Shown: positions 35,279 to 44,956, numbered from the stretch's first letter. The stretch is DNA of 64,000 nt from Chthonobacter rhizosphaerae (GCF_013839525.1 NZ_JACDIS010000006.1:124001-188000); one strand, 5' to 3'. A program made the numbers and translations. The notes: a model not told the origin generated them from the letters alone.

Positions 35279-36568
35279 TTACCAGGTGCGCTCGAGGCGC
35301 TGCCGCAGCCAGACCGCAAGTCCGTTCATGATGATGAGGAAGCCGAGAAGCACAAGGATGCCCGCGGCGGTTCTGGCGACGAAGCCGCGCTCCGGGCTGT
35401 CGGCCCAGATGAAGACCTGGGTCGGCAGGGCGGTGGCGGCATCGGTGATGCCGCCCGGCTCGGACGTGATGAAGGCGTTCATGCCGATGAGCAGGAGCGG
35501 CGCCGTCTCGCCGAGCGCATGGGCCATGCCGATGATCGTGCCGGTGAGGATGCCCGGCATGGCGAGCGGCAGCACGTGGTGCATGATCACCTGGTGCTTG
35601 GACGCGCCCATGCCGAGGCCGGCCTCGCGGATCGACGGCGGCACGGCCTTGAGGGCCGCGCGGGTGACGATGATCATGGTCGGCAGGGTCATGAGGGCGA
35701 GCACCATGCCGCCGACGAGCGGGGCGGACCGGGGCAGGCCCATGAGGTTGAGGAAGACCGCGAGGCCGAGGAGGCCGAACACGATGGACGGCACCGCCGC
35801 GAGGTTGTTGATGTTCACCTCGATGAGGTCGGTCCACCGGTTCTTGGGGGCGAACTCCTCCAGGTAGATGGCTGCCGCGATGCCGATCGGGAAGCTGAGC
35901 ACGAAGCAGACCAGCAGGGTCAGCGCCGAGCCCACGATGGCGCCGGAAAGCCCGGCGAGTTCGGGGAAGCGGCTGTTCGGGGCCGTGAACAGCGCCCAGT
36001 TGAACGGCGCCGTCACCCGGTCCTGCGCGACCAGCTGGTCGAACCAGCCGATCTGGCGGTCGGTCACCCGGCGCTGGTTCTCCGGCACGTTCCGGTCGAT
36101 GACGCCCTTGTTGAGCTGGTCGAACGGGTCGGACGCGGGGATTTCCAGCGTCACGGACCGGCCGATCACCGACGGGTCGGCGAGCACCGCGTCGCGGACG
36201 AAGAACTGGGTGTTGTTGGTCAGGATCTGACCGAGCGAGCGCACGTCGGCCGGCGACGTGACGTCCGGGAAGAGGTCGGCGAGGGCGTCGCGGACGACGA
36301 GGCGGTAGTTGCCCTGGTCGATTGCGTCCGGCTTCACGTGGGTGGCCGAGATCGGGAAGTCGATCCGGACGTGGGTCTGCGTGAAGGCGGTGTAGCCGCT
36401 GACGATCAGGGACGCGAACAGGAGGGCGAGAAGGCCGATCGCGAACGAGATCGCGCCGATCCCGTAGTACTGGAGGCGCCGGTTGGCGGCGTCGCGGCGC
36501 TTGCGCCGGGCCGCCATGTCGTTGCCGCGGTCCGCCGCGTCGGAGCCGGAATAGGTCGTTTCCGTCAT
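35279..36568 (-). CDS. pstA: Phosphate ABC transporter permease PstA
   Basis: The 429-residue permease has a cytosolic N-terminus, one early TM segment (about 37-60), a periplasmic region of about 150 residues, and a C-terminal core of about five TM segments with the [26 protein letters not shown] coupling loop. The long N-terminal part, absent from E. coli PstA, is normal for alphaproteobacterial PstA (DUF3333-type). It forms the channel with PstC. Confidence 0.93.
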   Translation of the reverse strand: MTETTYSGSDAADRGNDMAARRKRRDAANRRLQYYGIGAISFAIGLLALLFASLIVSGYTAFTQTHVRIDFPISATHVKPDAIDQGNYRLVVRDALADLFPDVTSPADVRSLGQILTNNTQFFVRDAVLADPSVIGRSVTLEIPASDPFDQLNKGVIDRNVPENQRRVTDRQIGWFDQLVAQDRVTAPFNWALFTAPNSRFPELAGLSGAIVGSALTLLVCFVLSFPIGIAAAIYLEEFAPKNRWTDLIEVNINNLAAVPSIVFGLLGLAVFLNLMGLPRSAPLVGGMVLALMTLPTMIIVTRAALKAVPPSIREAGLGMGASKHQVIMHHVLPLAMPGILTGTIIGMAHALGETAPLLLIGMNAFITSEPGGITDAATALPTQVFIWADSPERGFVARTAAGILVLLGFLIIMNGLAVWLRQRLERTW

Positions 36569-36596
36569 GGGAGGGTCATCCTTCGGACCGGGGCGA

Positions 36597-37976
36597 TCAG
36601 TCGTACTGCTCGCGGTAGCGGCGGACGATCTGGAGGGCGATGATGTTGAGCGTCAGCGTGACGAGGAAGAGCACCAGGCCGAGCGCGAAGGCGGCGAGAG
36701 TCTTCGGACTGTCGAACTCGGTGTCGCCGGTCAGCAGCGTCACGATCTGAACGGTGACGGTGGTCACGCTGTCCAGCGGGTTGATGGTGAGCGACGCGAT
36801 CAGGCCGGCCGCCATGGCGACGATCATGGTCTCGCCGATGGCGCGGCTGGCGGCGAGCAGGATGCCGCCGACGATGCCCGGCAGGGCCGCGGGCAGGATC
36901 ACCTTGGTCATGGTCTCCGCCGGCGTTGCGCCGAGGGCGAGCGAGCCGTCGCGCATGGACCGCGGCACCGCCTTCATGGCGTCGTCGGAGAGGGACGACA
37001 CGAACGGGATGATCATGATGCCCATGACGAGACCCGCCGCGAGCGCGCTGTTGGGCGAGGCGGCGAGGCCGAGCACGTTGGAGAAGTCCCGCACCGCCGG
37101 CGCGACCACCAGGATGGCGAAGAAGCCGAACACGACGGTCGGAATGCCGGCCAGGATCTCCAGCACCGGCTTTACGACGGCGCGCACCCGCTCGTCCGCG
37201 AACTCGACGAGGTAGATGGCCGTGAAGAGGCCGATCGGCACCGACACCAGGAGCGCGATGAAGGAGATCAGCAGGGTGCCGACGAAGACCGGGATGGCGC
37301 CGAACGCGCCCTGGCCGGCCACCTGGTCCGGGCGGAGGGCGATCTGCGGCTCCCAGCGCAGGCCGAACAGGAATTCGGTGAACGGCACCATGCGGAAGAA
37401 GGCGGCCGCCTCGTAGATGAGCGACACGATGATGCCGAGCGTGGTCAGGATGGCGATGACCGAGCAGCCGATCATCAGGCCCGAGATGATCCGCTCCACC
37501 ACGTTGCGGGCGCGGAAGCGCGGCGAGAGCAGCCGGCGGGACAGCACCAGGCCGACGATCATCAGACAGGCGGCGACCACGATCATCGCCCAGTCGGCGA
37601 TGGCGTGCCAGCCCTGCAGGCGCTCGGCGACGGTGACGATGTCGGCGGACGGCTGCGAGAACATGCGGCCGGCGGCGACGTTCTTGATCTCAGAGACGAT
37701 AAGGTCGATCTCGGAGGCGGACTTGCCGGCCGTGAGCGTCTCCGGCAGGGAGGCGAGCAGCATCCGGTCGATGGCGGATCCCTGGAAGCTGACCCAGAGC
37801 AGCAGGAGCAGCAGCGCCGGCAGGCCGACCCACAGGGCCACGAAGGCGCCGTGGTAGCCGGGCAGCGAGTGGACCTTGCCGCCCGCCGTCGCGACGAAAC
37901 GGGAACCGGTGGACCGCCCGACGAAATAGGCGACGGCCGAGAAGGCCAGGATGAGAAGGAAAGCGTAGCCGATCAA
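36597..37976 (-). CDS. pstC: Phosphate ABC transporter permease PstC
   Basis: The 459-residue permease starts with a TM segment MIGYAFLLILAFSAVAYFV, has a second TM followed by a soluble insert, and then the core permease domain with SMRDGSLALGATPAETMTKVILPAALPGIVGG, the EAA-type loop contacting PstB. The extended N-terminus is the alphaproteobacterial form. It lies 108 bases after pstS, and that gap holds a strong stem-loop. Confidence 0.93.
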   Translation of the reverse strand: MIGYAFLLILAFSAVAYFVGRSTGSRFVATAGGKVHSLPGYHGAFVALWVGLPALLLLLLWVSFQGSAIDRMLLASLPETLTAGKSASEIDLIVSEIKNVAAGRMFSQPSADIVTVAERLQGWHAIADWAMIVVAACLMIVGLVLSRRLLSPRFRARNVVERIISGLMIGCSVIAILTTLGIIVSLIYEAAAFFRMVPFTEFLFGLRWEPQIALRPDQVAGQGAFGAIPVFVGTLLISFIALLVSVPIGLFTAIYLVEFADERVRAVVKPVLEILAGIPTVVFGFFAILVVAPAVRDFSNVLGLAASPNSALAAGLVMGIMIIPFVSSLSDDAMKAVPRSMRDGSLALGATPAETMTKVILPAALPGIVGGILLAASRAIGETMIVAMAAGLIASLTINPLDSVTTVTVQIVTLLTGDTEFDSPKTLAAFALGLVLFLVTLTLNIIALQIVRRYREQYD

Positions 37977-38036
37977 GGTCGCCCCCGAGGGTCCGAGTTC
38001 TGCGAGCCGTGGACGCCGGGGCGTCCGATGGCGGAC

Positions 38037-38062
38037 GCGGACGGCGCGTCGGCGCCGTCCGC
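38037..38062 (-). promoter_or_regulatory. Intercistronic stem-loop between pstS and pstC
   Basis: A perfect 11-base-pair stem (38037-38047 with 38052-38062) with a four-base loop lies in the 108-base gap. No T tract follows on the transcribed strand. Such hairpins after a binding-protein gene usually stabilise its message or partly stop transcription, giving more PstS than permease. That role is inferred. Confidence 0.6.
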
Positions 38063-38084
38063 TCGATTGCCGTCGCTTCTACCC

Positions 38085-39122
38085 TTACTTCGCCGGCGCG
38101 GCCATGGCCGTCGACGAGGCGACCGCCTGGCGGACGTCCTCGCGCTTGCCTTCGTCGAGCGGGATCAGGCCGCGCTCGGCGAGATAGCCGCCTTCGCCGA
38201 AGGACGCCTCGGAGACGTACTCGGTCACGAACTCCTCAAGGCCCGGGATCACGCCGCGGTGGGCGTTCTTGATGTAGATGAAGAGCGGGCGCGAGATCTT
38301 GTACGAGCCGTCGGCGATGGTCTCGGTCGAGGGCGCGACGCCGTCGATCGGGGTGCCGACCAGCTTGTCCTGGTTCTCGTAGAGGAAGGAGTAGCCGAAG
38401 ATGCCGAGGGCGGTCGGGTCGGCCTCGAGGCGCTGGACGATCAGGTTGTCGTTCTCACCCGCTTCGATGAACGGGCCGTCCTGGCGCATGCGCTCGCAGA
38501 CTTCCTTCTTGGCGTCGCCTTCCAGGGCCTTGATGGCCGGGAACGCGTCGCAGCCCGGGTGCATGACGAGCTCGACGAAGGCGTCACGGGTGCCGGAGGT
38601 CGGCGGCGGGCCGAACACGGCGATCGCCACGTCCGGGAGCGACGGGTCGATCTCGCTCCACTTCTTGTACGGGTTGTCGACGATCTGGCCGTCCTTCTCG
38701 ACCTTCGAGGCGAGCGCCTGGAAGAGCTGGGCCTTGGTCAGGTTGACCGACGTGCCGGAGCGGGCGTGGGCGATCGACAGGCCGTCGTAGCCGAGGAGCA
38801 CTTCGGTGATCGACTCGACGCCGGCCTTCGTGCAGGCCTCGAACTCGGACTTCTTGATGGCGCGGGATGCGCCGGTGACGTCCGGGTGATCGACGCCGAC
38901 GCCGCCACAGAACGCCTTGAAGCCACCACCGGTGCCGGTGGACTCGACGACCGGGGCCGGCTTGCCGGTGGAGTTGGCGAACTGCTCGGCGACGGCCTGG
39001 GTGTACGGGAACACCGTGGAGGAGCCCACGATGCGGATCTGGTCACGGGCCTGGGCGGCGGAGGCGACCGTCAGGGCCGCGGCGGCGAGCGCGATCGCGC
39101 TGGCAGTGGTGATGAGCTTCAC
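38085..39122 (-). CDS. pstS: Phosphate ABC transporter substrate-binding protein
   Basis: The 345-residue protein has a signal peptide (about 1-25, ending SAAQA) and the phosphate-binding loop IRIVGSSTVFPYTQAVAEQF, then ESTGTGGGFKAFC and SGTRDAFVEL. GTG 39122 is chosen because AGGGAG lies nine bases upstream; an ATG six codons earlier (39140) would place the Shine-Dalgarno inside the gene. A three-repeat Pho box precedes it, so expression should rise on phosphate starvation. Confidence 0.95.
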   Translation of the reverse strand: MKLITTASAIALAAAALTVASAAQARDQIRIVGSSTVFPYTQAVAEQFANSTGKPAPVVESTGTGGGFKAFCGGVGVDHPDVTGASRAIKKSEFEACTKAGVESITEVLLGYDGLSIAHARSGTSVNLTKAQLFQALASKVEKDGQIVDNPYKKWSEIDPSLPDVAIAVFGPPPTSGTRDAFVELVMHPGCDAFPAIKALEGDAKKEVCERMRQDGPFIEAGENDNLIVQRLEADPTALGIFGYSFLYENQDKLVGTPIDGVAPSTETIADGSYKISRPLFIYIKNAHRGVIPGLEEFVTEYVSEASFGEGGYLAERGLIPLDEGKREDVRQAVASSTAMAAPAK

Positions 39123-39208
39123 GGGACAACTCCCTGTCATTTTTCGTCACGCGGGCGATGACGCTCGCGGTTGGCATCGGTGTCCTAGGAGGGGGAGGAA
39201 ACAGCCCG

Positions 39209-39237
39209 ATGAACTTTTGATGACACTTCCATGACAG
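39209..39237 (-). promoter_or_regulatory. Pho box (PhoB binding site) before pstS
   Basis: On the minus strand three direct repeats are spaced exactly 11 bases apart: CTGTCAT (39231-39237), GTGTCAT (39220-39226) and AGTTCAT (39209-39215). The first two match the PhoB consensus CTGTCAT closely. The site lies 87-115 bases upstream of the pstS start. PhoB is encoded in the same operon, which gives positive feedback. Confidence 0.88.
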
Positions 39238-39411
39238 CGGCCGGCGGCCCGGAACGGACCACCCTCCCCGGCCATTGCCCGGTTTTTCGCCGGCTCATCT
39301 ATCCGGCGAAGGGGTTCGATTGTTCCCGTCGGTGACCATGAACGGCCGGCACGGGCGCCGCGGCCAGCGGAGACCGTCCGCCGCCCCCGCCGGCGCACCG
39401 CGGGGCGCGGT

Positions 39412-40827
39412 TCAGCCGTCCGGCCGGATGGCGAGGGCGACGTCGCCGAGGAGGTTGGGCACGGTGAACGCGAGCCGCCCGCCCTCCGCGTCCGCGACGG
39501 ATTCGCCCAGGGGGTGGCCCTCGGCGGTGTCGAAGCGGAGCACGCGGTAGCGGCCGTCGCGAAGGCCGGGGACGGTGATCGGACGGGCGACCGACGGCAC
39601 GCGGCGATCGATCATGCCGTCCCGGCCGATGATGTCGCGCCTGAGGAGCCAGACCACCGCCTGCCGGTCGTCGCCGATGCCGAACACGGCGCAGTCGGAC
39701 GCGGAGCCGAGCGCCTCCCGGTCGAGCACCGTCCGGCGGAAGCCGCGCCAGTCGATCTCCCGGCAGAAGGCGGCGAGCGCCCGCTGGGCGCGCCGCATGC
39801 CGTAGGTCAGCCGGTGCGGGCTGCGGTTCGGCCAGCGCATGCCGCCGCCGCACCCGCCGGAGGCGAAGTGCGCCCACTGCATGTGCCGGAAATATTCGTC
39901 GTCAAAGGCTTCCGGCAGGGTCTTCTTCTTGTCCTTGAAGCGGTGGATGGGGCCGTGCTCGGTGTCGAGGAAGGGTCGTCCCGCGGCAGTCTCGGCGACC
40001 GAGTCGGCGGTGATCGCCGCCATGGCGAGGGCGGCGTCGACCGTGTTCGACGGGTCGTCGATGGTGCCTTCCTGGTAGATGTGGATGGACGCGAAATCGA
40101 GATCGGGGTGGCGGAAGATCGGCTCGCGCAGGGGCATGTGCGACCGCCAGCGCAGTTCCGGGCCGAACAGCGAGACGGTCTGCGGGTGGGAGCGGCCGTA
40201 GAGGCGCGTCTCCAGCGAGCGCACGTGGGCCGACAGGTCTGCGATGAACTCGGGAAAGACCTCGGCGCTGTCGCGGGCCTGGGCGGGGTGGATCTCGTTC
40301 CAGAGGTCCCAGGCGAAGACGGCGCCGCTGCCGCCCCAGCGCTCCACCGCGAAGGTCAGCCGGGCCTTGATGGCCGCCCGGACCTCGCGGTCGAGAAGGA
40401 GGTCGGCGGGAGTTTCCAAGGGGCCGCCGTTCTGCCGGTTGTAGGGATGATGGCGCCAGCGGATCCAGGTCCAGAACGTGTCCACGGGCGTCAGGAGGAG
40501 GCGCATGCCCGTCTCCTCGCAGAGCGCGACCATGTCGTCCCAGAAGCGGACCACGTTGGGCGTGAACACGCCGATGGGCCGCTCCAGAAGCCGGTGCCGG
40601 GCGTGCGCGCACTCCAGCATCATGCGGATCACGGTGACGCCGTGGCTGCGCAGGTCGCGCAGGTGGGCGGCGACGGACGGCATGTCGCGGCGCCGGTAGA
40701 GCGGGGCGAGGTCCACCCAGCTCATGGCGTCGTTGTAGCCGATGGGAATGAAGGGCTCGCCGGTCTCGGTCTCGAAGGCGGGCACACCGGGAATGACCCG
40801 GATCCAGGGAAGCGGGCTTGCAGCCAA
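39412..40827 (-). CDS. Glycoside-hydrolase-like (cellulase family) protein
   Basis: The 471-residue product resembles clan GH-A hydrolases. FIPIGYNDAMSWV opens the barrel, VFAWDLWNEIHPA carries the acid/base Glu after Asn, and PFLDTEHGPIHRF carries a candidate nucleophile Glu; a beta-rich C-terminal domain follows (about 385-471). No signal peptide is evident, so it may act in the cytoplasm or leave by another route. The start is probably TTG 40827, with AGGA seven bases upstream. I cannot assign the substrate; it is not part of the bcs operon. Confidence 0.72.
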   Translation of the reverse strand: MAASPLPWIRVIPGVPAFETETGEPFIPIGYNDAMSWVDLAPLYRRRDMPSVAAHLRDLRSHGVTVIRMMLECAHARHRLLERPIGVFTPNVVRFWDDMVALCEETGMRLLLTPVDTFWTWIRWRHHPYNRQNGGPLETPADLLLDREVRAAIKARLTFAVERWGGSGAVFAWDLWNEIHPAQARDSAEVFPEFIADLSAHVRSLETRLYGRSHPQTVSLFGPELRWRSHMPLREPIFRHPDLDFASIHIYQEGTIDDPSNTVDAALAMAAITADSVAETAAGRPFLDTEHGPIHRFKDKKKTLPEAFDDEYFRHMQWAHFASGGCGGGMRWPNRSPHRLTYGMRRAQRALAAFCREIDWRGFRRTVLDREALGSASDCAVFGIGDDRQAVVWLLRRDIIGRDGMIDRRVPSVARPITVPGLRDGRYRVLRFDTAEGHPLGESVADAEGGRLAFTVPNLLGDVALAIRPDG

Positions 40828-41004
40828 GGAACCATCCTGTGGGAACGGCGCCCCCTCGGCGCCGACGCAAGCGCTCCAACGCAGAGCTTTCGATTCTGTT
40901 CGCGGGCGAACTGCCACACGGTTGATGCGTTGGGAGATCAGACTGCCGGCCGACCGGGCGACGACGTCTCGGCATCCGGCGAACCCTGTGCCTTGGAGGC
41001 GGCC

Positions 41005-41658
41005 GTGAACCAGGAAGAACGCACCCTCATCCGCGGGCTGTTCGAGAAGCTGTCCCGCGTCGGCGCGAGCGCCGGCCCGCGCGATCCGGAGGCGGAGGCC
41101 TTCATCCGGCAGGAGATCGACGCCGAGCCGGGGGCGCCCTACTACATGGCGCAGACCATCATCATGCAGGAGAAGGCCCTGGAGGCCGCGCAGGCGCGGA
41201 TCGCCGAGCTGGAGCGCAAGCCGGCGGCCACCTCGGACGCGCCGCGGCCCGGCACCTTCTCCGGCGCCTGGGGCGGCCAGCCGCGCGCGCCGTCGCGGCC
41301 GATCCACGACGACGGCTACGGCGGCCACGGAGGTCGCACCAGCGTGCCGACCGTCGGCCAGCGCTCGGGCTTCGGGGGCGGCTTCGGCGGCGGCGGCTTC
41401 CTGGCGGGCGCGGCCCAGACCGCGATGGGCGTCGCGGGCGGCGTCCTCCTCGGCAACATGCTGGCCGACATGTTCGACGGCAACGACGGCACGGAAACCG
41501 CCGCCGCCGATACGGGTGACGGGGCCAACGCGGGCGCCGACACGGCCGCGGACAGCGGGGCCGACGCGGGCGCGGCCGACACGGCAGGCTTCCAGGAGGC
41601 CGACTACTCCGACCCGGGCCTCGACGACGGCGGGTTCGACATGGGCGAGGACATCTGA
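41005..41658 (+). CDS. DUF2076 domain-containing protein
   Basis: The 217-residue protein begins with a helical region EERTLIRGLFEKLSRVGA and the APYYMAQTIIMQEKALEAAQARIAELE block typical of DUF2076. A glycine-rich middle (GFGGGFGGGGFLAGAAQTAM, about 120-140), a hydrophobic GVLLGNMLADMF stretch, and an Asp/Ala-rich acidic tail follow. The start is GTG 41005 with GGAGG upstream. Function unknown; relatives are periplasmic or envelope-associated by annotation. Confidence 0.82.
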   Translation: MNQEERTLIRGLFEKLSRVGASAGPRDPEAEAFIRQEIDAEPGAPYYMAQTIIMQEKALEAAQARIAELERKPAATSDAPRPGTFSGAWGGQPRAPSRPIHDDGYGGHGGRTSVPTVGQRSGFGGGFGGGGFLAGAAQTAMGVAGGVLLGNMLADMFDGNDGTETAAADTGDGANAGADTAADSGADAGAADTAGFQEADYSDPGLDDGGFDMGEDI

Positions 41659-41810
41659 AGCGGCCGACGGCCGGACGGGCGACCCGTCCGGCCGCCTTGG
41701 AACGCCTCCCGGCGGGGCGCGTTCGCCCACCACGTGAAAGACGGCGCCCCCGCCCTCCCCGGCTGCCGGCCGGGACGGGGCGGGGCGCACCTCAGCCCGT
41801 GGGAGACGTC

Positions 41811-42857
41811 ATGGAGGCCGCGCCGCTGCGGATAGGGTTCCCGGTCAAGGTGATGGCGCGGCCCGATCTGAAGTCCAACGACACCCGGCGCTGGTCCAAC
41901 GGCCCGCACCTGAGGACGTCGCTGGAGTATCTGGACGCCATCCTGGACCACCTGGCGAAGCACCGGATCTCCATGTACCGGATGTCGTCGGACCTGGCGC
42001 CCTACGCCACCCACCCGGACATGCCGCAGTTCCACGGCATGGTGGCCGAGAGCGCGGCGGAGCTCGCCGCCATCGGCCGGAAGGCGCGCGACCTCGACAT
42101 CCGCCTGTCCTTCCATCCGTCGCAGTTCGTGGTGCTGAACAGCCCGGATCCGGACCTGGTGGCGAAGAGCGTCTGGGACCTGACCTCCCAGGCGGAGATG
42201 CTGGACGCCATGGGTCTCGGGCCCGAGGCCGTGCTCGTCATCCACGTGGGCGGCACCTACGGCGACCGGGCGGCGAGCAACGCCCGGTGGGTGGAGACCT
42301 GGGCGACCCTGCCGGAGCCGGTCCGCCGCCGCCTGGTGCTGGAGCACGACGACATCCGGTTCAGTGCGTCCGACACGCTCTGGATCCACGAGCACACGGG
42401 CGTGCCGCTGATCTTCGACCACCAGCACTTCTGGTGCCTGAACCCCGACGGGCTGGACATGAAGGAGACGCTGTCGCGCATGCTGGCCACCTGGCCGGCG
42501 GGCGTCCGGCCCAAGGTTCACTTCTCCTCGCCGCGCACGGAGCTGCGCGAACTGAAGCGCAAGGACCCGAAGACCCGGAAGGTGACCACCTCTCTGGTGG
42601 CGCCGGTCTGGACCGGGCATGCGGACTTCTGCCACCCGTTCGAGTTCATCGGCTTCATGCGGCTCGCCGAGGGCCTGACCTTCGACGTGATGCTGGAGGC
42701 GAAGGCCAAGGACCTAGCGCTGATCCGCCTGCGGCCGGACCTCCTGCGCTACGCGCCGGACGTGGCGGCCCGGTTCGGCCTCCACGCCGCCGATACGCCC
42801 GCCCTCGCGGCCGAGGAGGCCGGCGTGCTGGAGACCGCCGACGACGGCGGCGCGTGA
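41811..42857 (+). CDS. uvsE: UV damage repair endonuclease
   Basis: The 348-residue TIM-barrel protein matches UvsE/UVDE: LRIGFPVKVM at the start, LEYLDAILDHLAKHRISMYRMSSDLAPY, RLSFHPSQFVVLNSPD with a metal-binding His, VIHVGGTYGDR, LVLEHDDI and PLIFDHQHFWCLN metal ligands, and VHFSSPRTE. It nicks 5' to UV photoproducts in an alternative excision repair route. ATG 41811 follows GGGAG. It is probably transcribed with the next two small genes. Confidence 0.94.
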   Translation: MEAAPLRIGFPVKVMARPDLKSNDTRRWSNGPHLRTSLEYLDAILDHLAKHRISMYRMSSDLAPYATHPDMPQFHGMVAESAAELAAIGRKARDLDIRLSFHPSQFVVLNSPDPDLVAKSVWDLTSQAEMLDAMGLGPEAVLVIHVGGTYGDRAASNARWVETWATLPEPVRRRLVLEHDDIRFSASDTLWIHEHTGVPLIFDHQHFWCLNPDGLDMKETLSRMLATWPAGVRPKVHFSSPRTELRELKRKDPKTRKVTTSLVAPVWTGHADFCHPFEFIGFMRLAEGLTFDVMLEAKAKDLALIRLRPDLLRYAPDVAARFGLHAADTPALAAEEAGVLETADDGGA

Positions 42858-42933
42858 CGGAACGGCCGGCCGCCCTTCGCCGTTCGCCCCCCGGACGGGA
42901 CACGGCAGCCGACAGAGCGCGAGGACCCTGGAC

Positions 42934-43143
42934 ATGACCAAGGAACTGAAGGCCGGCGACAAGGTGGAGTGGGACTCCTCCGGCGGACACAGCGTCGGGA
43001 CCGTGGTGCGCAAGCAGACAACGCCGACGAAGATCAAGTCGCACACGGTGAGCGCGTCCAAGGACAATCCGGAATACATCGTGAAGAGCGACAAATCCGG
43101 CAAGCTGGCCGCGCACAAGCCCGAGGCGCTGAAGAAGCGCTGA
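42934..43143 (+). CDS. DUF2945 (HVA1 TUDOR-like) small protein
   Basis: The 69-residue protein starts MTKELKAGDKVEWDSSGGHS and continues TVVRKQTTPTKIKSHTVSAS and NPEYIVKSDKSGKLAAHKPE, the pattern of the hypervirulence-associated TUDOR-like domain. It is very basic and probably cytosolic. Its role in bacteria is not established. It lies 76 bases after uvsE and 20 before the VOC gene. Confidence 0.86.
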   Translation: MTKELKAGDKVEWDSSGGHSVGTVVRKQTTPTKIKSHTVSASKDNPEYIVKSDKSGKLAAHKPEALKKR

Positions 43144-43163
43144 CGGGGATCGGGAGACGGGGC

Positions 43164-43583
43164 ATGGCGGCGCCGAAATTGAACGCGGTCGTGGAGACCG
43201 GCCTCTACGTGGACGACCTCGACAGGGCGCGGGCCTTCTACGAGGGCACGCTCGGCCTCCGTCACATCTTCGGCGACGACCGCATGGCGGCGCTCGACGT
43301 GGGCGGCCGGTCGGTTCTGCTGCTGTTCCGGCGCGGAGAGTCCCTTGCGCCGATCGACACGCCGGGCGGCTCCATTCCGCCGCACGACGGGTCCGGGCCG
43401 CTTCACTTCGCCCTCGCCATCGCGCGGGACGACCTGGAGGCGTGGGAGCGCTACCTGGACGAGACGGGCGTGCCGATCGAGGGGCGGACGCACTGGCCGA
43501 AGGGCGGCGTCAGCCTCTACTTCCGCGACCCGGACAACCATCTGGTGGAGATCGCCACCCCGGGCCTCTGGGACATCTATTGA
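43164..43583 (+). CDS. VOC family (glyoxalase/dioxygenase fold) protein
   Basis: The 139-residue protein has two beta-alpha-beta-beta-beta modules: ETGLYVDDLDRARAFYEGTLGL opens the first, and PLHFALAIARDDLEAWERYL with YFRDPDNHLVEIATPG closes the second. Metal ligands would be the His of LHFALA and the Glu of LVEIA. The substrate cannot be told from sequence. It follows the DUF2945 gene closely and ends at a strong bidirectional hairpin. Confidence 0.88.
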   Translation: MAAPKLNAVVETGLYVDDLDRARAFYEGTLGLRHIFGDDRMAALDVGGRSVLLLFRRGESLAPIDTPGGSIPPHDGSGPLHFALAIARDDLEAWERYLDETGVPIEGRTHWPKGGVSLYFRDPDNHLVEIATPGLWDIY

Positions 43584-43601
43584 CGGCGTGTTGCAGCGGC
43601 G

Positions 43602-43635
43602 GGGCGGGGCGCACCCGCGCGGATGCGCCCCGCCC
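43602..43635. terminator. Bidirectional terminator hairpin between the VOC gene and metY
   Basis: A perfect 12-base-pair GC stem (43602-43613 with 43624-43635, ten-base loop) lies between the convergent stops at 43583 and 43646. It has no T tract but is well placed to end both transcripts. Confidence 0.65.
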
Positions 43636-43645
43636 TGCCGGATCG

Positions 43646-44956
43646 TCAGGCCTTGTCGAGGGCCTGGGCGAGATCGGCGATGATGTCGTCCGGATGCTCG
43701 ATGCCGATCGACAGGCGGACGTAGCCCGGCGTGACGCCCGTGGCGGCCTGTTCCTCGGCGGTCAGCTGGGAGTGGGTGGTCGAGGCCGGATGGATGGCGA
43801 GCGACCGGGCGTCGCCGATGTTGGCCACGTGGTAGAGCAGCTGCAGGGCGTCGATGAAGCGCCGGCCGGCATCGCGGCCGCCGGAGAGTTCGAAGCCGAG
43901 AAGCGCGCCGTAGCCGCCCTTGAAGAGCGCGTCGGCGCGGCGGCGCATCTCGCCCTCCTGCCGGCTCGGGTGAATGACCTTCGTGACTTTCGGGTGGGTG
44001 GACAGGAAGTCCGCCACGGCGAGCGCGTTGGCGTTGTGCTGGCGGATGCGCAGCGGCAGCGTCTCCAGGCCCTGGATGATCTGGAAGGCGTTGAACGGCG
44101 AGATGGCCGCGCCGAGGTCCCGCAGCAGGCGGACGCGCGCCCGGAGCACGTAGGCGATCGGGCCGAGCGGCTTGGCGGCCTCGGTCCAGACCGCGCCGTG
44201 GTAGGTGCTGTCCGGCTGGTTGAGGAGCGGGAAGCGCTCCGCGTGCCGGTCCCACGGGAAGTTGCCGCCGTCCACCAGCATGCCGCCGATGGAGGTGCCA
44301 TGGCCGCCGATGTACTTGGTGGTCGAGTGCACCACCACGGCGGCGCCGTGGTCGAGCGGGCGGGCGGTGATCGGCGCGGCGGTGTTGTCCACGATCAGCG
44401 GAACGCCGAGTTCGCGCCCGATGCGGGCCACCTCGGCGACCGGGAAGACGTTGAGCTTCGGGTTTGGCAGGGTCTCGGCGAAATAGGCCCGCGTGCGCCC
44501 GTCGGTCGCCCGGCGGAAGTTCTCCGGGTCGGACGGGTCCACGAAGCGGGCCTCGATGCCGAACTGCTTGAAGGTGGCGGCGAAGAGCGTCCAGGTGCCG
44601 CCGTAGAGATCGGTGGACGACACGAAGTTGTCGCCCGCCTCCGCGACGTTGAGGATCGAGAAGGTGGAGGCCGCCTGGCCCGAGGCGAGCGCGAGCGCGG
44701 CCACGCCGCCCTCCAGCGCCGCGACGCGCTGCTCCAGCACGTCCACCGTCGGGTTCATGATGCGGGTGTAGATGTTGCCCAGCTCCTGCAGGGCGAACAG
44801 CCGGGCGGCGTGGTCGGCATCCTGGAACTGGTAGGACGTGGTCTGGTAGATCGGCACGGCGACGGCCCCGGTGGCCGGGTCCGATCGATAGCTGCCCCCG
44901 TGCAGCGCGAGCGTCTCGGGGTGGCGGGCGGCGGGCGCGTTGTGATCTTCGGCCAT
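43646..44956 (-). CDS. metY: O-acetylhomoserine sulfhydrylase
   Basis: The 436-residue PLP enzyme has the Cys/Met-metabolism fold: TLALHGGSYRSDPATGAVAVPIYQTTSY, YTRIMNPTVDVLEQRVAALEGG, and the cofactor Lys214 in HSTTKYIGGHGTSIGG, which in this form (with the GHGTSIGG turn) marks MetY rather than cystathionine enzymes. It makes homocysteine from O-acetylhomoserine and sulfide. ATG 44956 is the family start. No recognisable SAM riboswitch precedes it. Confidence 0.93.
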   Translation of the reverse strand: MAEDHNAPAARHPETLALHGGSYRSDPATGAVAVPIYQTTSYQFQDADHAARLFALQELGNIYTRIMNPTVDVLEQRVAALEGGVAALALASGQAASTFSILNVAEAGDNFVSSTDLYGGTWTLFAATFKQFGIEARFVDPSDPENFRRATDGRTRAYFAETLPNPKLNVFPVAEVARIGRELGVPLIVDNTAAPITARPLDHGAAVVVHSTTKYIGGHGTSIGGMLVDGGNFPWDRHAERFPLLNQPDSTYHGAVWTEAAKPLGPIAYVLRARVRLLRDLGAAISPFNAFQIIQGLETLPLRIRQHNANALAVADFLSTHPKVTKVIHPSRQEGEMRRRADALFKGGYGALLGFELSGGRDAGRRFIDALQLLYHVANIGDARSLAIHPASTTHSQLTAEEQAATGVTPGYVRLSIGIEHPDDIIADLAQALDKA

